The position numbers were made by a program, and so were the translations under genes. Source: Blastocladiella emersonii ATCC 22665 (taxonomy: Eukaryota > Blastocladiomycota > Blastocladiomycetes > Blastocladiales > Blastocladiaceae). From it: a stretch of DNA of 64,000 nt. Shown in pieces: positions 43,390-54,526 of the stretch. The DNA is taken from contig JANHCV010000001.1 in NCBI GenBank assembly GCA_025594325.1, positions 682,001 through 746,000 of the forward strand. The letters are read 5' to 3'. Numbering within the stretch: the first letter of the stretch is position 1; the number at the start of each line of letters is the position of its first letter. The notes beneath the pieces are model-generated. The model did no database searches and had not been told where the DNA came from. It worked only from the letters and a program-made list of their open reading frames with translations.

Positions 43390-44604
43390 TTAGGCGAGGA
43401 GGGCGAGAGCCGCGGCGGCACCGGCCAGGGTGACCAGACCCGAGGCGGGGACCGAGCCGGCGGCGCCGGCGCTCGTCGAGGCGGCGGCGTTGACGGTGGT
43501 CTGGGGCTTGTCGGTGCCGAGGATGAGCGAGCCCGACGACTTGACGAAGTCGGCGCCGCAGTAGGCGTTGATGTCGGCGACGTACTTGTCGACCATGGCG
43601 CCGAGCTTGTCGGCCTCGGCCTTGTCGAAGGTGGTGGCGACGGGGACGAGCTTCTGCTTGACGTAGATGGCCGTCTGCGAGACCGAGGTGGCGGTGCAGG
43701 CCGTGCACAGCTCCTCCTTGGGCACCGACTTCATGGCGGTCGTGTTGAAGGCCGGGAGGACCGCGGCCATGATGGCGTTGGTCGACTGCATCGACGGCAG
43801 CGACACGGCGCCCATGGGCGTGTTGGTGGTCGCGCCGGGCGCGCCCGTGGTCGCGGGGGCCGTCGGGATCGCCGAGATGAACTTGTACTTCTTGGCCAGC
43901 TCAATCGACGAGATGGAGCACAGCTTGTTGCCGTTCTTGGTGTCGCGCAGGCATACGAGGTCCTTGGCGAACCACGCGAGCTCGGTCGCCACGTTCTTGA
44001 TGATGCCGTCGGTACCGGCGGGGAGCGTGGCGTTGGAGCCCTTGGCCACCTCGCTGGCGACGACGCCGGCGCAGTTGCCTGTGGGGGTGCGTGCGGTGAG
44101 CATCAAGTCCATCACGCGAGTTATCACGGCCGTGGGGCCGTACCGATGAGCGACGAGGTGGTGTTGCGGTACGTGGCGGTGCAGGTGTCGCCGCACAGGT
44201 TGTTGACGAGGGTCGTCATGCCCGAGTACAGCTAGAGCGGGGTCGAGTCGAAGGCGGTGAGCGGTTCGCTTGTGTACACGACCTGCCGACGCACGCGACG
44301 GCGCTGCCGAGCTAAACGGGCGCATGCATACCTGGTCGGGGGTTGTGACGCTGCCGAGCGCCGACGAGTCGAGCAGGAGCTGCGACACGCACTTGTCCGA
44401 GGCGGCGGCGACAAAGGCGCCGGTGCACTGGATGGCGGCGGGCGACATGGCGATGTCGCCGCCGGCCGAGCTGGTCGCGGTCGGCTTGGCGGGGCTGCCG
44501 GCGGTCACGGCGGTCGGGGTTGCCGACACGGCCTGCGGCATCGGGTTGGCGGCGGCGAGCTGCGCCAGGGCGAGCAGCACGAGGGCGAGGATGGGGGACT
44601 TCAT
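43390..44604 (-). CDS. Secreted, probably GPI-anchored cysteine-containing protein
   Basis: Three exons, complement(join(43390..44078, 44144..44231, 44332..44604)), 349 residues; introns of 65 and 100 nt (donors GTACGG and GTATGC). The N-terminus is a clear signal peptide (MKSPILALVLLALAQLAAA) and the C-terminus has a small-residue omega region followed by a hydrophobic tail (LVTLAGAAAALALLA) with no charged residues after it, as in GPI precursors. Spaced cysteines in the mature part (IQCTG, DKCVSQLL, LCGDTC, GNCAGV, LVCLRD, KLCSI, LCTACTATS, AYCGADF) suggest disulfides. Several N-x-T sites are present. Many fungi have similar wall or surface proteins of unknown role. The spliced frame removes two stop-rich segments and preserves Cys spacing, which supports the model. 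Confidence 0.8.
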   Translation of the reverse strand: MKSPILALVLLALAQLAAANPMPQAVSATPTAVTAGSPAKPTATSSAGGDIAMSPAAIQCTGAFVAAASDKCVSQLLLDSSALGSVTTPDQVCMRPFSSAAPSRASAGRVHKRTAHRLRLDPALAVLGHDDPRQQPVRRHLHRHVPQHHLVAHRYGPTAVITRVMDLMLTARTPTGNCAGVVASEVAKGSNATLPAGTDGIIKNVATELAWFAKDLVCLRDTKNGNKLCSISSIELAKKYKFISAIPTAPATTGAPGATTNTPMGAVSLPSMQSTNAIMAAVLPAFNTTAMKSVPKEELCTACTATSVSQTAIYVKQKLVPVATTFDKAEADKLGAMVDKYVADINAYCGADFVKSSGSLILGTDKPQTTVNAAASTSAGAAGSVPASGLVTLAGAAAALALLA

Positions 44605-45256
44605 GGTGGGACGGTGCGGTGCGTTGCAGCAAGCGCGGGTGATGTGCAAGATGGGAGCGCTGCGACGATGCGTTGGATGAAGAGCAGGGAGAGAAGAAGA
44701 GAAGTGCGGCGTGCGGCGTTCGGGGACCGAGGCGCCAAGGGGGGCGGGAACAAGAATGGCCCAGCCAGCCAATCAGCGAGGCTGAGCCGTGCGCCACCCG
44801 GCGCCGCAGCAAGCAGCCGCACACGTGCTCGCCGACGCGACCGGCAGGCCGACGCGACGCGCCCGGGCACGCTGGGATGGACACTTGAACGACTCTCTCC
44901 GTTGAAGCGCTCAATCGTTGAGGGTGAAGGTCGTCGGGCGGAGCCGAGCACTGGGTGGGTTGACTTCGGAGTCTCTGTCCCCGCCAGCCAGCCGTGCAAG
45001 TGGATCCGCCCTTCGACTCGCCGAGGCACCGCGACCAGCTTGTGGTGGGTGGAGAAGGTTGCAACAACCGAATTGATCGGGCGAGGGACACCGAGGGAGA
45101 CACGGCTGTCTCGCGCTGGGAGTCCCGCTCACCGCGTTCCCACGTGCGCGCGAGTAAATTTTTCGCGATCGGTCCAGCTTCGTCGCTTCTCTCCCCGACC
45201 GTGCTATGCATCACACCACCACCACCCTCCATGGAACACTTTAACTACTTGCAATT
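44605..45256. other. Intergenic, divergent 5' regions
   Basis: About 650 bp between the start of the GPI-anchored protein (-) and the LRR pseudogene (+). No coding or RNA feature recognised. Confidence 0.4.
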
Positions 45257-46220
45257 ATGAGCAGCCGCAAAATCAAGCTAAGGGTCCCGGACGTCGTCGA
45301 CAAGATTTTGTGCATGGCAGTCCGGCTCCATGGACCCGACGACCTGGCCGGCATGCAACAACAACTGGTTTACCGAGGCCCAAATCTGCGTGCTCGCCGA
45401 AAATTTGCCTCAGTCGCTGATCCGCCTATCTCTTCGGTCATTTGAACTGACCACGCCCGCCATGGAGGCCCTTGCGCCTCGACTCCCATCTACTCTCGAG
45501 GATCTCCTACTTGGCAATACCGCATTTAACGACAACCACGCGGCCATCCTTGCGCCGCATCTCCCGCCCCATCTCTTTTCCCTTGACCTGGAAACGGCTG
45601 CTCTCAGCGAGACTGGAATGGCCAAACTCGCTGCCGCGCTGCCCAAATCGATTCGCATGTTGTTTGTCCAAGAAAACGACGACCCGGAAGAGGACGGCAG
45701 TGCCTTCGCTGCGCTATTTGAGGCCCTTCCGCCGAACTTGGCGCAGCTCGACCTGAGCGATAACTTCTTCTCCCTCGCGGGAGCTGACCCGGAGGACGTC
45801 AAAGTCCCCTGCGGCCTCTTGCGTCTCAAGTTGAACGGTTGTGATTGACCGTACGAGGACATGACCCTGATTCTTGCACGTCTTTCCCAGCAGCTGAACT
45901 TGCTCGATCTCAGCAGCAATTTTCTCGGCGACGAGGGCGCCAAACTCCTGGTCAAACGGACGCCGCAGACGCTTCAAGAGCTTTACCTCAACTCGGTTGG
46001 TCTCACCGACGAAGGCGCGCGCACAATCATGAATGCCCTGCCCCAGAGTCTTCGAGTGCTTCAGTTGGACGAGAACGACGTGCCGTGGGGGACAATCGAG
46101 GAACTCACCGCGCTGCTTGAGAGCCGCGTCCGTGGGGACGCGAGTCAGATCGAGCACTTGCTCCGGATGCTCAACAACAACCCTCACGGAATTTCCGAGC
46201 TTCCGTTTCTTGATATTTGA
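45257..46220 (+). pseudogene. LRR-family pseudogene, first of three tandem LRR loci
   Basis: Begins with the family start in one frame (MSSRKIKLRVPDVVDKILCM..., then HGPDDLAGM). It lacks the rest of the N-terminal domain and the intron found in its two downstream paralogues, and continues in a different frame from about 45350 with LRR units (LPQSLIRLSLRSFELTTPAM, LPSTLEDLLLGNTAF, LPPHLFSLDLETAALSE). An in-frame TGA at 45846-45848 interrupts an LRR (KLNGCD then stop). The same frame continues to 46220 with LLDLSSNFLGDEGAKLL and LYLNSVGLTDEGART. The internal deletion, frameshift and stop mark it as a pseudogene, although a shorter peptide could be expressed. Confidence 0.75.
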
Positions 46221-46632
46221 CAGCAATATACGTGATCTTCTGTTTGACGCGCGTCCGAGCTGCGCCGAGAGAAAGTACCTGATCCGCAACGGGGATCAAG
46301 ACGCGTCCTCCAAAGTCACGCGCGACTCTCAGCAGACGAAGGACTCCTGCGTGAACCGTTGCTCCAACGTGGCGGAGGTCTTAAGCCCTTGATTGAAGCC
46401 CAGAAGTGGTGAAGGCGTCGAGGTGGTTCAGGTAAAATGTGATGTGCGTCCGATCGGTGCCTCGCGACGGACGCGTCTCGCGCCTGTCGGTTCGTGCGCA
46501 CGGGAGGCTTAAAATTCGCGGAGACGTGCTGATGGCTGCTCTCACGCTCCTTCTCCCTGCTTTGCAGCTCCCACAACCAGGCAGCCCTCAAGCGCCCTCA
46601 CACTTCATGCAACGTTTAATATTCTTGCAAAT
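46221..46632. other. Intergenic between LRR loci
   Basis: About 410 bp, 5' flank of the next LRR gene. The text just before its ATG (CACTT...TTGCAAATATGA) resembles that before the preceding locus (CACTT...TTGCAATTATGA), consistent with a shared duplicated promoter. Confidence 0.45.
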
Positions 46633-48321
46633 ATGACCGAAACGAGAGTCAAACTGAATGTGCCAGATATCGTCGACACGATCCTGTGCAAGGCGATCAG
46701 GCTGCACAACCTGCACGACTTGAAGGCTATGCTGCCCTACGCTGCCGTATGTCGCCGCGTCGACTGTCCGAATGTGCTTCCGACCCTCTTTCAACACGCG
46801 TGGAAGTTGTCCACGGAAGGCGCAACGCTCGGCGACCGCCCCATTTACCTTCAAATGCGTGCCGATCTCAAGCTTCCCCTCGACGTTCCTGCGGTGGCTC
46901 TGTCGTTTGCTTCATCGAGCGGAGCTCTTGGGGTTATGATGTGGTGGAAAAATTCCGGCATCGCGCTCCCAGTTCCCATGGACATGTGTGAGCGCGGTCG
47001 CGCCTTTTTCAACCTGGACAGCGAGGTGCGTCGACGAGTGTACCGCTGATCTGCAGCGTCCAAAACTGACGCATTACCCTCGATCGTGTAGGGCTTCCCG
47101 CTTGCTGTTGATGCAGTGGGCGACGAAACCGTTCACCGCCTTGCCGAGTCGATTGATACGGATCCGCTTGAGCCCACTCTGGCGCTCGACCTGTCTCGGC
47201 TGACCATCCGCGGGACCGAAACGCTGGCGAAACTCTTACAACTCGCGCCGCAGTGGACCAGCAAGCTGTCGCTCGTTGCATGCAATCTCGATTTCGAGAC
47301 CGTGTCGCAGCTGCGCGAGGTCGACATGGTGACGGAGCTCGACTTGACTTGTAACTTTGTCGGCGTTGGCGCGCCCAAGACAATCACGGAGCGGTGGCTC
47401 CCGTGTAACCTGCGGGTGCTTAAATTGACCCACAACTTCCTCGGCAAACTGGCGCCCGAAACGATTCTCGCGCATCTCCCGCCGCTTCTCACGCACCTCG
47501 ACGTCGGCGAAAACCGGCTAGAGGGTCCTCAAGTCTGTGCGCTCGCTGCCTACCTGCCCGCGTCGGTCGTGCGCCTGTCTCTCCGAGATGCCAACACCGA
47601 CGCACCCACGATGCAGGCGCTCGCACCACGGCTCCCGCGCATGTTGCAGGAGCTCGACCTAGCCGGCGCCTATATCACGGAGGATTGCGCACTTGCGCTT
47701 GCACCCCACCTGCCGCCATATCTCGTTACTCTCGACCTTTCCAACACGTACATGGACGGGGATTCTGTGCGTGCGCTCGCATTTGCCTTTCCTAAAACGC
47801 TTCGCTCGCTCGCATTCAACAATCATACCAGGTGTGGCTTCAGTCATTCAGTTTGCGCATTCGCCAGAGCGCTTCCACCGAACCTCGTGCACCTCGAGCT
47901 GACCCGTGTGGATATCAACTCATACGATGCCAAAGTCCTCGCGTATGAGTTCCCAAAGGGCCTCAAACGCCTTTCAGTGCACGACTGTAAGCTCACTCCG
48001 CAACTCGTTAGCACGCTTGCCGCCGGCCTTCCGAACCGGCTTGAATCGCTTGATCTCAGCAAAAACAATCTCGGCGACGAGGGCACCGAGGCGCTGGCCA
48101 AGCACTTGCCGTCGAGGCTCGTTCACTTGGACTTGGCCCACACCAAGCTCTCGGACGCGAACGCGCGCACCATTCTCGGCGCTTCGCCACAGACTATTCG
48201 CAGTTTCAAGCTTGACGGCAACGACCAAGTCTCGGCCGCGTTGCACGAGGAGATTCGAGCGATGCTCTTTGAGCGCCGCCTCGCGGACGCAACCAACATG
48301 ATGCACCAGCAGCAAGGTTAA
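46633..48321 (+). CDS. F-box-like / WW-repeat / leucine-rich repeat protein
   Basis: Two exons, 46633..47025 and 47092..48321, with a 66-nt phase-0 intron (GTGCGT donor, GTGTAG acceptor); 540 residues. Residues 1-60 form a conserved N-terminal block (VKLNVPDIVDTILCKAIRLH, CRRVDCPNVLPTLFQHAW) with F-box-like helix spacing. Residues about 90-120 hold one unit (GVMMWWKNSGIALPVP) like those of the ankyrin-like gene at 9.3-10.5 kb. After the intron are about 13 LRR units of 22-26 residues (LRVLKLTHNFLGK, LLTHLDVGENRLEG, LVTLDLSNTYMDGDS, LESLDLSKNNLGDEG) of the ribonuclease-inhibitor/RanGAP type. There is no signal peptide, so it is probably cytosolic or nuclear. An adaptor role is inferred from the architecture. 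Confidence 0.8.
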
Positions 48322-48629
48322 CGGTTCTTCCCGTTGTTGACTCGTTGAATATAAATACTCCAGAGTTTGCTTTGGACTGCGCTCGATCTGCGCTGGGAGA
48401 CAATCGCGTCTCGCACCTCCACGTGCCGCGCCACACCCGGCTCACGTGCGAGGTCATCGGTCGCCATCGGTCGCCGGCGCGCGTTGCGTTCGACTCGCCT
48501 CGGCCTTCCCTTCTCCCCTTCCCCTCCCCTCTCTCCCCTCTCTCCCCCCGCCCGCCACCGCACAACCTAGACCCCGCATTCCATGTAACACTGCCCGCAA
48601 CGCGCGCACACCGTACCACACACACCGCC
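48322..48629. other. Intergenic between LRR genes
   Basis: About 310 bp with a C/T-rich run (about 48505-48555, CCCTTCTCCCC-type repeats) just upstream of the next ATG. No gene seen. Confidence 0.45.
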
Positions 48630-50356
48630 ATGGAACCCGCCGTAAAACTCAACGTGCCCGACCTCATCGACACGATCCTGTGCAAGGCCGTGGTGCTGCA
48701 CGACCCGGACGACCTCGACGGCATGCTGGCGTGCGCCGCCGTGTTCCGCCGCGCCGACTGCCCCAACGTGCTGCGCACCATCTTCAACCACGCGTGGATC
48801 CTGTCCATGGACGGCGCCAGCGAGTGCGGCCGCGTCGACTACCTCAAGATGCGCGTCGCACTCCGCTTCCCGCTCCGGTACACGGGCGCCGCCATGGCGA
48901 AAGCCGCCGAGGCCGGCTGGATCGAGGTCCTGCACTGGTGGCGCGCGTCCGGGCTCTCCCTGCCCACGCCCGTCAAGATGGAGAAGCGCGGCCGCGTGTT
49001 CTTTGACCTGGACCAGCATGTACGGGTCTACCCCTCCCCCAACAGCGTGCACTCACGATCCCTTCCTCCCTGCAGGGTAACGCCACGACGCCGGCGGCGG
49101 GCGACGCAGTCGTTGACGGGCTGCGCGAGCGCATCCAGGAGGCGCCACTGCGCGGCGAGATCTTCATCGGCGCGCGGCGCATGACGGCGCGTGGGACACA
49201 GGTCTTTGCCGAGCTGCTGCAGCGGCCGCCGCAGTGGACGACCAAGCTGACGCTCGAGACGTGCGACCTCGACTTTGCGAGCGCGTCGGCGTTCCGCAAC
49301 GCCGATATGATCACGGAGCTCAATCTGACGGGCAACTTTGCCGGGTACGGCGCGCCCGACGAGATCGCGGAGCCGTGGCTGCCGCGCAACCTGCACACGC
49401 TGTCGCTGCACGACAACTTCCTCGGCAAGACGGCGCCCGCGGCGATCCTCGCGCACCTCCCGCCGCACCTCACGTCGCTCAACCTCAGCGAAAATGACCT
49501 CACCGAGGACCAGGTCCTCGTCCTCGCCGACAACCTGCCCGCGTCGCTCCTCCACCTCTACCTGTCCGACACGGTGCTCACGCCCGACGGCATGGCCGCG
49601 CTCGCGCCGCGGCTCCCGCCGCGCCTCGAGACGCTCCACCTCAACCAGACCGACTTTGATGACGACTGCGCCGCGCTCCTCGCGCCCCACCTGCCCCGCC
49701 GCCTCCGCGTGCTCGCTCTCTCGAACTCGCTCCTGACCGACGTCGGCATGAGCGCACTCGCCGCCGCGTTCCCCACGACTCTGCGCGAGCTCGGTTTGTC
49801 GGACAACGAGGAGCACGGCGACAAGGCCGTGGCGGCGCTCGCGGCCGCGATGCCGCCGAACCTGACGCGGCTCGACGTCAGCGGTACGCCGCTTGGCGAC
49901 GCTGGCGCGGCGGCGCTCGCGGCGGCGCCTCTGCCGTGCGGGCTGCGGCACCTCAAGCTGCAGTCGTGCGACCTGACGTCGGCCGGGGTCACGGCGCTGG
50001 CGCCGGCGCTCCCGCGGTCGCTGCAGACGCTGCACCTCGGGTCGAACGCGATCGGCGCGGACTGGGTGGGCGCGCTCGTCGCGAACACGCCGCCGGGGCT
50101 CAGCGAGCTGCACCTGCCCGAGACGGGCATGAACGACGACGACGCGGTGCGCGAGCTCCTCGGCGCGCTACCGAACTCGATCATGCTGTTCGACCTCAAC
50201 GACAACGACGTGTCCGACGACATGATCGCCGAGGTCCAGACCGAGCTCATGCGCCGCCGGATCCAGGTCGCCGCCCAGGCGTTCCTCAACGTCGGGCCCG
50301 AGGCGCTCAACGTCAACCTTGGCCAGCTGCCGTTCCCGTTCCCGTTCCCGCTCTGA
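48630..50356 (+). CDS. F-box-like / WW-repeat / leucine-rich repeat protein
   Basis: Two exons, 48630..49019 and 49076..50356, 56-nt phase-0 intron (GTACGG donor, CTGCAG acceptor), 556 residues. Same architecture and intron position as the upstream paralogue: N-terminal VKLNVPDLIDTILCKAVVLH and FRRADCPNVLRTIFNHAW block, one WIEVLHWWRASGLSLPTP unit, then about 14 LRRs after the intron (LHTLSLHDNFLGK, LTSLNLSENDLTED, LETLHLNQTDFDDD, LQTLHLGSNAIGAD, FDLNDNDVSDDM). The C-terminus ends in an unusual FPFPFPL tail. Its coding sequence is markedly more GC-rich than the paralogue at 46.6 kb, which suggests different evolutionary pressure or age. Function is not established. Confidence 0.8.
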
Positions 50357-51781
50357 GCCGTCGAGTGGCGGTACCTGATGAAGCCGTTTGTGATACATAT
50401 ATCTGCCCCCGCTGACCGAACATTATACGCCGTGAGATGTGAGGTGTTGCGAGTGGCGCAACGCGCGCGCGTGCTCCAGCGAGCTGGCCTCTGCGCCGCG
50501 CGTCCCGGGAACGATCTCCGCTCCCCACCCACTCTTCTGTTCGACATCGAAATCGCAAACAACTCCATGCAACGCACTATCTACACCCTCTTGCACCTAT
50601 TTCGCTGGCCCTCCCGCCCGGTCTATGAAGCGAGTTCTCCGCGTTGGGGCTTTGGTAACCAAGTCTGCTGCCGCAAGTTTTGACCGTGTTCACTCGACTC
50701 CGTGGGGATCTCTCGTTGATCAACACTCAATCGTGGCTCTCTCACAACCGAGGAATCCCTCTTCTCATGTCCGAGGGCGTGCTCACCACTTCTCAGCGGC
50801 CCTACGAATCAAGGAATGCGTAGCGACAAGTTGTGGCCTCTATATGAACTCGTGAACATGTGGCGGAGTTGTTCTTTCTCGGGGCACCCTACCTTCGCGA
50901 TACGCCAAGGTTTAGCGAGAAGGTTGGTTGGAATGGCGAGTCGCCCAACGTGACCGATGCCCTCTCGAGCACGGCAATGAACTCGCTCTCTGCTTCCTCG
51001 ACCACGGATTCGCTCCCGAGTGACTATATCAGCAAGGCGCTTACTGGTCCAGGAAAGTCAATTTTGTGCGACCACCGCCATCGTCTGGGCCGACGACTCG
51101 AAATGTTTGACCGGGAACAAAGTACGCCCCTTTGAGCAGACCCTGGCACCAGACGAGACAACCCGAATGGCATATGGGCGCGTGTACGAGGTCGCGGACC
51201 GCTCTGACCTTCCGGTTCATTCAATGGTTGACGTGCGTGATCAAGCTCGCTGGAAGTGCGCCGCGGCTCTCCGCAGTGAGCATCTTTCGAATAGATGCAT
51301 TGTTGCTCTGATCTGCCTCTTCTTAATCGCATCAAGACGGATGACGCAGATTCGGCCACAGACATGACCGCCTTCTCGCGCGAGGGACATCCTCACGTGT
51401 GTGGCGCATCGCGTCTCGCAGCGTGTCACACACCAGCGCGGCATCATCCACAGGCGCATTGTGTGAAGCGGAACCCCAAAAAGAAGTTCGTTCAGAACGC
51501 ATACTATTCAACCACGCAACAGTACGACCATGAGGCCCTGACCGTGAACATTGGGCAGCTTCCTCCTGTTCCCGCTCTCAGCCGCCGAACGGCGGTGCCT
51601 GATGAAGCCGTTTGCGATACATGTATCAGAGTTCGCTAAATGACTTGTACGCAGCGAGGTGAGGTTTTGGGAGTGGCGAACGCGCGCGCGTGTGTTCCAG
51701 CGAGCGACCTCCGCGGCCGACTTCCTCAAGCTTCAGCTGACCAAAATCACAAAACCCATCAGACACAAAACAGCTGTTCTA
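50357..51781. other. Non-coding stretch containing a duplicated LRR-gene 3' end
   Basis: About 1.4 kb without an intact gene. Most of it shows nothing recognisable. From about 51525 to 51725 it is a diverged copy of the end and downstream flank of the preceding LRR gene (listed separately). Confidence 0.5.
51525..51725 (+). pseudogene. Duplicated 3' end of LRR gene with its downstream flank
   Basis: The sequence coding HEALTVNIGQLPPVPAL at about 51531-51580 matches the last codons of the LRR gene (PEALNVNLGQLPFPFPF, about 50299-50350). The similarity continues without a break past the stop: CGGTGCCTGATGAAGCCGTT (from about 51593) matches the flank at about 50369-50388, and so on to the GCGAACGCGCGCG region near 51680. 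This is a relic of a duplicated LRR gene, or a segmental duplication of about 200 bp. Confidence 0.7.
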
Positions 51782-54207
51782 TTAATCACTCTGCTCGCCA
51801 CCCTCGACCGCCTCGCGCATCGCCCTCGCGAGCCCTGGCACCTTGAGCACCACATTCTTATCAAACCAGTCGCGGTTGTTGGTCCCCTCGGCCACGGCGC
51901 GCAGACACGCCGGGTCGCGGGCCGTGGCCGGACACACGCGGAACACCTGCAGGATCACATTCGCGTTTGCCTTTCCGCTCCGGCCCGCCTCCCACACGAT
52001 CGCCTCGGCACACGCATCCGGCGGCACGAACGCGTCGAGCGCGCCCGCGGGAAAGTGCCGCGCGATCAGCGGGAGGAGCCAGGTGCCGATCTCACCCTCG
52101 CTCGACCCCCACAGTCCGCCCACGGTCGCGGGACTGTGGCCAATGAGCAGCTGGAGAAACCGGTGCGCCGCAGCAACCTCGCGCCCGCGGTGCTTGGCCA
52201 GGAGCCCCGTCGCGTCGTGGCCCGGGTCCGCGGCGCGCGCGATGCTGACGAGGTCCTGCGCGACGCGCGGCGCGAGCGCGGGCGTCACAACCGAGGTCGG
52301 GCACAGCGCGAGAAAGTGCTCAAACGCGGGCAAAAACTCGGGCGAAACGGGGAACCGCGGGCCCGCGACGGCCGTCCCCCATTGCACCAGCTCGTGCCGG
52401 GCGCCCGCCATGGCCGAGATGAACGACGCGTACACCTCGGTCCAGTCGCGCTCCCCCTCTTGCTCGCGTTTCCCCGCGAGGTGGTGCATCGCGGCGCGCG
52501 CCGAGCTGGGTGTCGCGAGGAGCGGGACCAGGATCCCGACCAGTGCGTGTGCGCAGTTGGGCTCCCGGAGCGCCGGGAACGGGTACGCGAGGAGTGTGCG
52601 GGCGAGCGCCAGGCGCTCGTCTCGGCTGCCAAGACCCAGTGTGCCGAGGTCGGGGCCGAGCGCGCCGTCGGCAAAGGTGACGATCTCGGGGCCGAGAAAG
52701 GCGTCCGAGCGCGCCACGAGCACGGGCGCCAGGAGCTGCGAGAGGGGTGTCGAGGTGCACGCGCGCGCGAGGGTGCAGATCTGCGATACGGCGGATTTGG
52801 ATGTGCGGTAGGTGCCCTTGACGTGCGCGAACACTACATTCGGCAGTTAGTGTTAGCGCTATTCCCAGCACAGTGAGTGAGAGTAGATAGCGTACGCTCG
52901 GTGACCAGCGCGTCGCGCTGCTCCTTGACCACGACATTGACCATGCGGCGCAGCTGCTCCATGGGCCGGTGCGCGTGGATCGCCGCCGCGACGAGCACCG
53001 CCCACGGCCGCACGTCCGTCGTGCCCGGCCACGCGCGGAGCAGCTGCGCGAGCTCGCGGTCGTACCCCTGCTCGACCCACGGCGCGAGCCGCTCCATGAC
53101 GTGCCGCGTGGTCGCCCACATTTCCGGGTCGAGCGGGCGCGCCTTGTCGTACTTGGTAAACACGGCGCGGAGCACGTCGGGCCCGAAATTGAGCGGGCTC
53201 AGGTAGCACGACACGTACGCGTCCGGGCCGGTCGCCGCGGGCATCGAGAAGCCGTGCTTGAAGAGCCACTCGAGCACGGGCAGGACGCGGTCGGCCGGGT
53301 ACTCGTTGACGAGGCCGAGGAACGCGTTGGCGACGCGGTGGTGCGAGAGGAACGCGACGACACCCGTGAAATCCGGGTGCAGCGCGGCGACGGCCTTGAG
53401 CGCGGGCAGGTTCCAGTGGCACGCGGCCGAGAAGGCGACGAGCGTGAAGAAATCGATCAGGATCGGCTCGACCTCTTCATCCTCTTCCTCCGAGTCCTCC
53501 GAGTCCTCGTCGCCCTCGCCGCCCAGCTCGCCCGCCAGCGCCGCCACGCGCTCGTACACGGCGGGCGCGCAGTCGGGCAGCATCGCGAGCATGCGGTGCG
53601 CGGGGAGCGCGCGGTGGAACGCGATCACGGGCACGCGTTTCGCCATGAGCGTAAGCGCGGCCGTGAGCTCGTCGTCGCTCTCGGCGGCTTCAAAGTACAG
53701 CGCGAGCACGAGGCCGTCCGACACGAGGCCCTGCAGCGAGACGCGGCGGAAAAAGCACTCCAGCTGCGCGGCCCGCGCGAGCTTGGCGACGTGCTCGAGC
53801 TGCCGCTCCCGCGACACAGCGACGTCGTCGAACGAGCAGCTTGGGTCGCAGCGCAGCGACAAAGAGAACAGCGCGCGGAACAGGTCGAGGTCGAGGGTGG
53901 GTCCCGCGGGCAGATTGAGGCGGTGCCGCATCGCGAGCCGGAGCCGCACGTAGCGCGCAAAGTCGGTCTGCCACGGCAGCATGGACCCGTCGGTGCCGAA
54001 CGCCGGGGCGTCTTCATCCAGATCGTCGAGGAGATCCGGCAGCGTGTGGCCGAACCATTGCACGAGCGCCGAGGTCGGCTGGCGCACGGTGTCGGCGAGC
54101 AGCCGCGTCGAGGCGAGGACCGCGACCCGTGGAGTGGCGAGGGCGGCGACCGCGATGGCGAGCTCGAACGGCAGGTCGGTGGAAGGGTGCGTCGCATCGA
54201 GTGACAT
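51782..54207 (-). CDS. METNE-superfamily divergent member, first tandem paralogue
   Basis: Complement(join(51782..52833, 52896..54207)), 787 residues, with a 62-nt phase-1 intron (GTACGC donor, AATGTAG acceptor). Start MSLDATHPS, then an F-box-like stretch LPFELAIAVAALATPRVAVLAS. Blocks align in order with the METNE array proteins: WQTDFARYVRLRLAMRHRL, DGLVLALYFEAAESDDELTAAL, FSAACHWNLPALKAVAALH, and ADRVLPVLEWLFKHGFSMP, which also recalls the WW repeats. An acidic insert (EDSEEEDEEVEP) lies near residue 240. Exon B begins ELFAHVKG and includes LREPNCAHALVGILVPLL. No catalytic or membrane motif. The intron position and phase equal those of METNE genes, supporting common ancestry. Function unknown. 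Confidence 0.75.
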
Positions 54208-54526
54208 GGTGTGTGGGTCTAGTGTGCAAGGGATTGTTGAGAGGAAAGAAAGCGGGGGAGCAGGTCCTTCTTGAAGAGTGCCTCGCAGGATGCGCCTCAG
54301 TTGATTGCGGTGCGAGACGCCGCCCAACAAGGCACGCGGCGCGCCACCACCGCTCCCAAGCTCCAAAAATCGACCCTCCAAGGCTTCGAGTCAAATCAGC
54401 GCGAATGAAGTCCTCGACTGGGATCCTCTTGCGCCGGGCCGGCCGAGGTCACGCTCGTCTCCCTTGTGCCGCAACAGCATCAGCTGACCGAGATCACAGA
54501 ACCGATCACACACACGAGCGCGCCTT
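54208..54526. other. Intergenic between tandem paralogues
   Basis: About 320 bp, 5' flank of the 54207 gene. Just downstream of each paralogue's stop is a related sequence (CAGCTGACC...ATCACA... at about 51738 and 54482), a trace of the tandem duplication. Confidence 0.5.

Noticed and set aside
42845-43708. 287-codon minus-strand frame spanning the end of the GPI-protein gene
   Set aside because: It is His/Arg-rich and overlaps the real exon in another frame; no domain.
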